The translations under genes were made by a program, and so were the position numbers. From Oscillospiraceae bacterium (GTDB lineage: Bacteria; Bacillota; Clostridia; Oscillospirales; Ruminococcaceae), in NCBI GenBank assembly GCA_900768105.1, contig CAAGBQ010000063.1:1-18191 (forward strand): a stretch of 18,191 bases of DNA, in the 5' to 3' direction. Below, one piece after another: positions 13,584 through 18,191 of the stretch. The notes beneath the pieces were generated by a model, which saw nothing but the letters and a program-made list of their open reading frames with translations, was not told where the DNA came from and did no database searches. The first letter of the stretch is position 1. Each line of letters begins with the position of its first letter.

Positions 13584-13856
13584 TTACTTTTTTGAGCACG
13601 CAAGCTTTACATCCCGCTCCAACCTGTTTATTTCCGCAACGGCGGATTTTGCAAATTCATAAAAAAGCTTTCCGCTTTCCGTAACGGTATTTTCTCCGTT
13701 TTGCCGCCGCAGAATAAATACGGAGCCATACTCGCTTTCAAGCTGCTTTATTGCGTTGGAAAGCGTGGGCTGGGTTACATTAAGCTGCTTTGCGGCGCGG
13801 GTCATGCTTTTATATTCGCAAGCTTCGATATAATATTCAAGCTGAACAAGGGTCAT
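13584..13856 (-). CDS. Stand-alone LysR-type DNA-binding domain protein (no effector domain)
   Basis: A 90-residue protein holding only the winged helix-turn-helix and linker helix of a LysR regulator. 'LEYYIEACEYKSMTRAAKQL' and 'NVTQPTLSNAIKQLESEYG' are the typical recognition region, and 'TESGKLFYEFAKSAVAEINRLERDV' is the linker/dimerisation helix. A full LysR protein is about 290-300 residues, so the ligand-binding domain is missing. The start ATG (13854-13856) has GGAGG upstream. A strong terminator follows directly after the stop, so the short form may be a real product rather than an assembly break. It could dimerise and repress without an inducer, or be a truncated pseudogene. It follows the SDR gene on the same strand. 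Confidence 0.75.
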   Translation of the reverse strand: MTLVQLEYYIEACEYKSMTRAAKQLNVTQPTLSNAIKQLESEYGSVFILRRQNGENTVTESGKLFYEFAKSAVAEINRLERDVKLACSKK

Positions 13857-13887
13857 TTTGCAGCGCCTCCGTGTGGAATAATGCCCA

Positions 13888-13918
13888 CAGGGGCTTTTCC
13901 ATCGCGGAAAAGCCCCTG
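13888..13918 (-). other. Strong hairpin between the SDR and LysR-like genes
   Basis: CAGGGGCTTTTCC (13888-13900) pairs perfectly with GGAAAAGCCCCTG (13906-13918) around a 5-base loop, 16 bases after the SDR stop. No clean T run follows on the minus strand. It may be a partial terminator or an RNA stabiliser setting the SDR to LysR-like expression ratio. Confidence 0.55.
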
Positions 13919-13934
13919 CATTTTCAAAGCAAAA

Positions 13935-14693
13935 TTACTGTGCGCTGTAACCGCCATCGATGACAAGTTTGGTTCCTGTTACAAAGCGTCCTTCATCCGA
14001 TGCAAGGAACAGTACGCCGTAAGCGACATCATTCGGTTCGCCAAAGTAACCGATGGGGTACCGCTTAATATCATTATCAAGGTAATGGGGGTCATCCTCA
14101 AGCAGACCTTTAACAAGAGGAGTCATAACGGTACCGGGGCATACACAGTTTACACGGATGTGGTCGGGTGCATACTGAATGGCATCTTTCTGGGTCATGA
14201 TAACAATAGTGCCTTTAGTTGCATGGTAAGGCGTAAGCTCGGTGTCGCCAACAATGCCGGAAAGAGAAGAAGTGTTGACAATTGCGCCTTTTCCGCTTTC
14301 GCGAAGGTATTTAATTGCATGTTTAGTCATAAAGAGAACGCTTTTTACATTAATTGCAAACATTCTGTCCCAATCGGCTTCTTCAACTTCTTCAGTAGGA
14401 ACATCCGGACCGGTGATACCTGCGTTGTTTACAAGGATATCAAGCTTGCCGAATTTTTTGACTACCTGTGCAAGAACATCCTCGCATTCTTTCTCTTTGG
14501 AAGCATCGAGATGCCAATACTCGGCTTCTCCGCCTTCTGCACAAATCATTTCAACGGTTTCCATTCCGTTTGCGTCGTTAATGTCGGTAACGGCAACCTT
14601 TGCGCCCTCTTTTGCAAACATAACAGCTTCTGCTCTGCCAAGTCCGCTGCCGGAACCTGTGACTATTGCTACTTTTCCTTTAACTCTATCCAT
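13935..14693 (-). CDS. Short-chain dehydrogenase/reductase (classical SDR)
   Basis: NAD(P)-dependent oxidoreductase of 252 residues, the classical SDR length. The cofactor site 'TGSGSGLG' is at residues 12-19, 'NNAG' at 89-92, catalytic Ser near 142-143, Tyr156 and Lys160 in 'YHATK', and the C-terminal 'VTGTKLVIDGGYSAQ'. Asp37 after strand 2 ('AVTDIN') suggests NAD(H) over NADP(H). The substrate is not readable from the sequence; a sugar, polyol or cyclic alcohol is plausible given the transporter upstream. The start ATG (14691-14693) has CGGAGG 8 bases upstream. It lies 40 bases after the transporter gene and is probably in one operon with it. Confidence 0.92.
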   Translation of the reverse strand: MDRVKGKVAIVTGSGSGLGRAEAVMFAKEGAKVAVTDINDANGMETVEMICAEGGEAEYWHLDASKEKECEDVLAQVVKKFGKLDILVNNAGITGPDVPTEEVEEADWDRMFAINVKSVLFMTKHAIKYLRESGKGAIVNTSSLSGIVGDTELTPYHATKGTIVIMTQKDAIQYAPDHIRVNCVCPGTVMTPLVKGLLEDDPHYLDNDIKRYPIGYFGEPNDVAYGVLFLASDEGRFVTGTKLVIDGGYSAQ

Positions 14694-14733
14694 TTTAATA
14701 TCCTCCGTTTAATTTAATAAAATTAATCTTTGA

Positions 14734-15606
14734 TTATACAGAACCCACAAGGCCGACCATAATGCAGCCTGCGGTAATGAACGCTGCGCCAAGAACAGAA
14801 TGAACCACTTCGGAACGGGTCTTTTGCCTGTGTTCTTTAAGGATTGCAAAGCCGAGCAGGATTTCAATTACAAGGCAAAGCTGTGCCATGGTATATCCAA
14901 CCGCAACACCGTTGAGCTGATTTGAGAAAATCAGCGAAAAGTTTGCCGCAGCATAGATAATGCCCGGAATCATCTGTTTCGCAGTATCGCTGCCAAAGCG
15001 TTTAACACCCTTGCCTGCAAAAATGCTGATAATAAGCGAGCCAATTACCATGCCAACCGCTTGGGGAAACACCGCCGTAAGCCCATCTGCATTAACAACA
15101 CGAAGAGCGTAGTTCCAGATACACAGGCCGCAGGCGCCGATGGTAAGTGTGATAAGTCCTTTTTTAAGCGTCGCTTTGCTCGCGCCTGATTTGTCGGAGG
15201 TATATGCCGTAAGGTTTCCGCCGATGATTACACAGGCAATGGCGGAAAGACCGAGGACTATCTGGTTTGTGGTGGTCCATTCGTGGAAAACCAAAACTCC
15301 GACAATGGCATTCAGCAGCATTTCTATACTTATTGAAAGAGCGAATGCCTTCGATGTGCCGAGAATTGTGTATGCCGTAAACTGGCAAAACTGACCCACC
15401 GACCACGCCAAGCCAGAAATAAGACAGCCAATGGCAAGTCCGACGGTTACGGCAGGTTTAAAAATGATAAGTACAATTATTGCAAGAATACCGCAGCCAA
15501 AGGAAGTGCCAAGCTGCTGGTTAATAGGCTTTCCGCCAAGCTTGCTTACAAGAACGGGAGTGAACCCCCAGAAAAACGCAGGAAGAAGTCCAACAAAGAA
15601 TTCCAT
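14734..15606 (-). CDS. GRP-type (GlcU/RhaT-like) sugar transporter
   Basis: Membrane uptake protein of the glucose/ribose porter (GRP) family within the drug/metabolite transporter superfamily. The protein is 290 residues with about ten hydrophobic segments. It opens 'MEFFVGLLPAFFWGFTPVLVSKLGG', a family-typical start, and has 'GLAWSVGQFCQFTAYTILGTSKAFALSISIEML' in the middle and 'NGVAVGYTMAQLCLVIEILLGFAILKE' later. I chose the ATG at 15604-15606 because AGGAGG lies 7 bases before it and only one base before the ATG at 15610-15612. It is first in the operon with the SDR, below a promoter with palindromic sites. The substrate is unknown; GlcU and RhaT relatives import glucose or rhamnose. Confidence 0.88.
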   Translation of the reverse strand: MEFFVGLLPAFFWGFTPVLVSKLGGKPINQQLGTSFGCGILAIIVLIIFKPAVTVGLAIGCLISGLAWSVGQFCQFTAYTILGTSKAFALSISIEMLLNAIVGVLVFHEWTTTNQIVLGLSAIACVIIGGNLTAYTSDKSGASKATLKKGLITLTIGACGLCIWNYALRVVNADGLTAVFPQAVGMVIGSLIISIFAGKGVKRFGSDTAKQMIPGIIYAAANFSLIFSNQLNGVAVGYTMAQLCLVIEILLGFAILKEHRQKTRSEVVHSVLGAAFITAGCIMVGLVGSV

Positions 15607-15648
15607 ACGCATTCCTCCTTTAGAAAAACAAAATATGAAAACGAAAAA

Positions 15649-15671
15649 TTGTCATGACAAGCGTTAACGCT
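15649..15671. promoter_or_regulatory. Twin palindromic operator-like sites
   Basis: TTGTCATGACAA (15649-15660) and AGCGTTAACGCT (15660-15671) are perfect 12-base palindromes that share one base. They overlap the region just downstream of the transporter promoter, where a repressor would block transcription. The binding protein is not known; the AraC-type regulator upstream, the LysR-like protein or an unlinked LacI-type repressor could act here. Confidence 0.6.
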
Positions 15672-15675
15672 GTTA

Positions 15676-15704
15676 AGTATAGTTCTGTGTTTAGCTTTTA
15701 ACAA
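15676..15704 (-). promoter_or_regulatory. Predicted sigma-A promoter of the transporter-SDR operon
   Basis: On the minus strand TTGTTA (plus 15699-15704), a 17-base spacer and TATACT (plus 15676-15681). The two palindromes at 15649-15671 lie at and just after the predicted start site. Confidence 0.65.
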
Positions 15705-15795
15705 TGGACATAATCACAATATTTTTATAACAAAATCACTGTTAGCACGGTAAAACTATGGCAGTTATTAAGATATTATATTTTAAAATCATGTA

Positions 15796-15836
15796 TATAC
15801 AAAAGGAGCAGCTTGTTAGGCCACTCCTTTTGTATA
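15796..15836 (-). terminator. Terminator of the AraC-family gene
   Basis: TATACAAAAGGAG (15796-15808) pairs fully with CTCCTTTTGTATA (15824-15836) around a 15-base loop, just after the AraC-type stop at 15844. A/T-rich ends could make it work on either strand. Confidence 0.7.
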
Positions 15837-15843
15837 AAAATAT

Positions 15844-16734
15844 TTATCTGCCTTTTCGCACTTCAAGCGGTACTTTACCAAATTTTTCACGAAATACTTT
15901 CGTAAAATAGCTTTTGTCCTGAAAGCCACAAAGCTCCGAGATTTCCCCCACCTTTTTATCCGTAAGCAGCAAAAGCTCCTCCGCTTTTTCAAGCCGATAG
16001 CTTTTAAGATATTGTATAGGCGATGTTCCCACTGTTTTATTAAAGCAAAGCATACATTCATTTTTGCTGATTGCGCCGGCTCTTGCTATATCAAAAAGCG
16101 TGATTTGCCTTTGGTAGTTTTGCCAGATATACAGCAGCATAGTTTTTACTTTTGAAATATAGTTATTTCCTGCCTTTTCTTTCGCAGGCGGCCGCTGCGC
16201 GGTATTTTCTGATGCAAGTGCAATTATTTTTGTTACAAGCTCCCGCGATTCTATCTCATACATATCCGTTTCATTTTTGCAAAGGGAAAATATTTTTTCA
16301 ATGCAGCGGCAAATCTTTAATTGCCATTCTGCTTTCGTGCTTAAAACGCATCCGGAAAAATTGCACCGTTCCTCCAAGGGCAAAAGATACTTTCGCCAAA
16401 AAATACTGTCGGAAAAGCCCCCGACAAATTCTTTTGTAAAAACAACACAGCGCACGCGGCAGCTTTTTCCGCTGATATTTGAAAGAGAATGAAGCGCGCC
16501 GGAATTTATAAAATATCCCTCGCCGGAGCGGAGGGAATATTCTGAACCTTCTATGCAGAGTAACGCTTCTCCGCCCTCAATAAGCGCCGCTTCAAACTGG
16601 TCATGCCAGTGCCACGGCTCAATGCGTTCGCAAAGGTCATATTCATAGCATGTAACCGGAAATTCACGGCTGCATTCCGGAATAAATTCCATCTTACTGA
16701 AATCTATTGTTGAACTGCTTCCGGACAGAATCAT
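15844..16734 (-). CDS. AraC-family transcriptional regulator with N-terminal cupin
   Basis: A 296-residue regulator with a sugar-sensing style. The N-terminal half has 'EPWHWHDQFEAALIEGGEALLCIEGSEYSLRSGEGYFINSGALHSL', a cupin fold typical of AraC sensors. The C-terminal 100 residues hold two helix-turn-helices: 'ITLFDIARAGAISKNECMLCFNKTVGTSPIQYL' and 'KVGEISELCGFQDKSYFTKVFREKFGKVP'. The start is the ATG at 16732-16734, preceded by AAGGGAGG; the ATG 20 codons earlier lacks a ribosome site and lies in the promoter. It is transcribed toward the transporter-SDR operon on the same strand and likely controls it, perhaps with a sugar or polyol as signal. Confidence 0.9.
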   Translation of the reverse strand: MILSGSSSTIDFSKMEFIPECSREFPVTCYEYDLCERIEPWHWHDQFEAALIEGGEALLCIEGSEYSLRSGEGYFINSGALHSLSNISGKSCRVRCVVFTKEFVGGFSDSIFWRKYLLPLEERCNFSGCVLSTKAEWQLKICRCIEKIFSLCKNETDMYEIESRELVTKIIALASENTAQRPPAKEKAGNNYISKVKTMLLYIWQNYQRQITLFDIARAGAISKNECMLCFNKTVGTSPIQYLKSYRLEKAEELLLLTDKKVGEISELCGFQDKSYFTKVFREKFGKVPLEVRKGR

Positions 16735-16765
16735 TTTATGCCTCCCTTGCAAGCTTTCTGAAAAT

Positions 16766-16794
16766 ATTATAACGCATATGACGAAATCCCGCAA
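16766..16794 (-). promoter_or_regulatory. Predicted sigma-A promoter of the AraC-family gene
   Basis: On the minus strand TTGCGG (plus 16789-16794), a 17-base spacer and TATAAT (plus 16766-16771), about 31 bases before the chosen ATG. Confidence 0.72.
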
Positions 16795-16884
16795 GGCTGA
16801 CCTTTTGTAAATGCATTAACACCGATAAATAAGCCAAAAAATGCGGTTTTATTAAATTTTTTATGAACAATATTTAAAAAAAGC

Positions 16885-16913
16885 TTTACAAAAGGTGCTT
16901 TTGGGTCTAAACT
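16885..16913 (+). promoter_or_regulatory. Predicted promoter of the MerR-family gene
   Basis: TTTACA (16885-16890), a 17-base spacer and TAAACT (16908-16913). The -10 element overlaps the left arm of the palindrome at 16911-16931, so a protein bound there would block the promoter. Confidence 0.55.
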
Positions 16914-16936
16914 CTAATCATAGATTAGAGTTTTTT
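16911..16936 (+). promoter_or_regulatory. Palindrome with T run: MerR autoregulatory operator and/or attenuator
   Basis: ACTCTAATC (16911-16919) and GATTAGAGT (16923-16931) form a perfect 9-base inverted repeat with a 3-base centre, followed by TTTTT. The half-site ACTCTAA recurs in the promoter downstream of the merR-type gene (17800-17806), which suggests one regulator binds both. The T run also makes it look like a weak intrinsic terminator. Confidence 0.6.
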
Positions 16937-16947
16937 GGAGTGATTTT

Positions 16948-17799
16948 ATGAAAGAGCAGCTTCTTTCCATTGGAAAAATGGCAGAAATCAACGGCGTGAG
17001 TATTCCCACGCTGCGGCTTTACGATAAAAACGGCCTGCTTAAACCGGCGTATATCGACCCCGAAAGCGGCTACCGCTATTACACCCTTCAGCAAACGGCG
17101 CGCCTTGATATAATCGCATATATGAAGGAGCTTGGGATGAGCCTTGGTGAAATCCGCGATGTCCTTCGCAAAGAGGACATCGCCCTCATTGAAGGAATTT
17201 TGGCACAAAAAAACGAGCAGATTCATGAACAGATGCGCCGCCTTAAAGAACGGCACGACGCAGTTGAGCGCGCCATATCTCAAATAGAGCGCTACCGCAA
17301 ATCTCCGACAACCGGCACAATAGCCCTTGAATATATCGACAGGCGGCACATTTGGTCAATCCCCTGCCCCGTCAATTTTTACGAAAAAGACCGCAACAGC
17401 TATGAAGAAACGGTTATGGCGCTTCGCCGCGAGCTTTTAAATGCCGGTATTCCTCAAGTTCACAGCTATAACCTCGGAACCTCAATTCTGCAAAAAAACT
17501 TTGAGCAGGGCAAATTTATTGCCGATAGGGTCTTCATTTTTTCCGACCGCAGAATACTTGAGCGCACCGGTGATATTTCTACGGTGGAAAGCGGAATGTT
17601 TGCCTGCATTTATCTCGACGATTATGATGACGAAATAGATTTTGGAAAGCGGCTTTTGGATTTTTGCAACGAAAACAGCTACATTATCTGCGGAGATTAT
17701 ATCTGCGAGGAGCTTACAGAATTCAATGTTTTCGACGACAGCAAGCGCAATATGTTCCTCCGCCTGCAAGTTCCGATAAAATTTTCACAAAAAGCTTGA
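16948..17799 (+). CDS. MerR-family transcriptional regulator with effector-binding domain
   Basis: A 283-residue regulator of the BmrR/BltR kind. 'LLSIGKMAEINGVSIPTLRLYDKNGLLKPAYIDPESGYRYYTLQQ' (residues 5-49) is the MerR winged helix, followed by 'LDIIAYMKELGMSLGEIRDVL' and a long dimerisation coiled coil (about 76-118). The remaining 150 residues look like a GyrI/BmrR-type effector domain that binds organic ligands. The start ATG 16948 has TTTGGAGTG upstream. It sits before a dehydrogenase gene whose promoter has the 19-base spacing that MerR proteins correct by twisting DNA; its stop codon overlaps that -35 box. No cysteine metal site is evident, so a small organic inducer is more likely. 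Confidence 0.9.
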   Translation: MKEQLLSIGKMAEINGVSIPTLRLYDKNGLLKPAYIDPESGYRYYTLQQTARLDIIAYMKELGMSLGEIRDVLRKEDIALIEGILAQKNEQIHEQMRRLKERHDAVERAISQIERYRKSPTTGTIALEYIDRRHIWSIPCPVNFYEKDRNSYEETVMALRRELLNAGIPQVHSYNLGTSILQKNFEQGKFIADRVFIFSDRRILERTGDISTVESGMFACIYLDDYDDEIDFGKRLLDFCNENSYIICGDYICEELTEFNVFDDSKRNMFLRLQVPIKFSQKA

Positions 17800-17826
17800 C
17801 TCTAACCCAAGATGAGGGTTTATACT
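17796..17826 (+). promoter_or_regulatory. MerR-type promoter with 19-base spacer for the dehydrogenase gene
   Basis: TTGACT (17796-17801), a 19-base spacer and TATACT (17821-17826). The long spacer, with an AACCC...GGGTT dyad inside (17804-17820), is the hallmark of promoters activated by MerR proteins. It starts within the stop codon of the MerR-family gene. Confidence 0.75.
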
Positions 17827-17869
17827 GTACTCACAAACAAAAAATCATTGTTTTTGGGAGGAAATAATC

Positions 17870-18177
17870 ATGGATAGAAAAGTTAGAGTTGTTCAGTACG
17901 GCTGCGGCAAAATGGCTAAATACATTGTAAGATACCTTTACAACCACGGCGCAGAGGTTGTCGGCGCTATCGACGTCAACCCCGCAGTAGTCGGCATGGA
18001 TGTGGGCGATTTTGCAGAGCTTGGCTTTAAGACCGGCGTTATCATTTCCGGCGACGCAGACAAAGTTCTTGACGAAAGCAAAGCGGACGTTGCAATCGTA
18101 ACTCTGTTCAGCTTTATCAGCGACATTTATTCTCATGTTGAAAAATGCGTATCCCGCGGAATCAACGTAATCACCAC
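17870..18177 (+). CDS. Dihydrodipicolinate-reductase-like dehydrogenase, N-terminal part (cut by contig end)
   Basis: N-terminal Rossmann domain of a protein in the dihydrodipicolinate reductase / 2,4-diaminopentanoate dehydrogenase group. 'KVRVVQYGCGKMAKYIVRYLYNHGAEVVGAIDVNPAVVG' is the nucleotide-binding unit, with the third glycine of GxGxxG replaced by Ala. 'ADVAIVTLFSFISDIYSHVEKCVSRGINVITT' continues the fold; relatives continue with 'CEEA', but here the sequence turns into an adapter-like string at 18178. About 102 real codons are present. The start ATG 17870 has GGGAGGAAA upstream. The MerR-type promoter suggests ligand-induced expression. Which substrate it reduces cannot be told from this part; Ord-type amino-acid (ornithine) catabolism is one option. 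Confidence 0.85.
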
Positions 18178-18191
18178 AGATAGGAAGAGCG
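18178..18191 (+). other. Probable Illumina adapter sequence at the contig end
   Basis: The last 14 bases AGATAGGAAGAGCG match the common TruSeq adapter start AGATCGGAAGAGCG except for one base. The match begins exactly where the encoded protein stops agreeing with its family. These bases should not be read as genome. Confidence 0.8.

Noticed and set aside
13701..14717. Long plus-strand frame of 338 codons across the SDR gene
   Set aside because: It is antisense to a clear SDR with all catalytic motifs and has no protein family pattern of its own.

Overview
The window looks like Clostridia (Bacillota), probably an uncultured gut-type member of the Oscillospiraceae/Ruminococcaceae kind. Reasons: the order SRP RNA - dnaX - ybaB - recR, a nearby smpB-ssrA pair, strong AGGAGG-type ribosome binding sites, canonical TTGNNN-17-TATAAT promoters and LysR/AraC/MerR regulators of Gram-positive type. 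Taxonomy is inferred from gene order and protein style only. The right end carries what looks like an Illumina adapter, so the window probably ends at a draft or metagenomic contig end.

Layout. Bases 1-668 hold the 3' end of a class B penicillin-binding protein. Bases 703-1119 hold a small membrane protein with a clear promoter. Bases 1144-4926 are a housekeeping block, all on the plus strand: SRP RNA, dnaX, ybaB, recR, smpB and tmRNA (ssrA). Bases 4927-11716 look like an inserted accessory segment. It has a 639-base noncoding stretch with a possible gene remnant, then a type I-C-like CRISPR effector operon in the order cas5c-cas8c-cas7c-cas3, a terminator, and a decayed XRE-family regulator. 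There is no cas1, cas2, cas4 or CRISPR array. Bases 11716-13582 return to the plus-strand chromosomal style: a DUF3267 membrane protease-like protein, a DUF1003 membrane protein, and a QueT-type queuosine-precursor transporter behind a probable preQ1 riboswitch.

Bases 13584-16794 are on the minus strand. In transcription order they hold an AraC-family regulator, a GRP-type sugar transporter, a short-chain dehydrogenase and a 90-residue protein that is only the DNA-binding part of a LysR regulator. This looks like a small regulated sugar or polyol uptake and oxidation unit, with palindromic operator-like sites at the transporter promoter. Bases 16885-18177 hold a MerR-family regulator and the start of a dihydrodipicolinate-reductase-like dehydrogenase whose promoter has the 19-base spacer typical of MerR targets.

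The most interesting part is the CRISPR operon beside ssrA. It appears able to make a Cascade complex and Cas3 but has no local way to acquire spacers and no local array. An in-frame start with a Shine-Dalgarno-like sequence inside cas8c fits a separately translated Cas11c small subunit.
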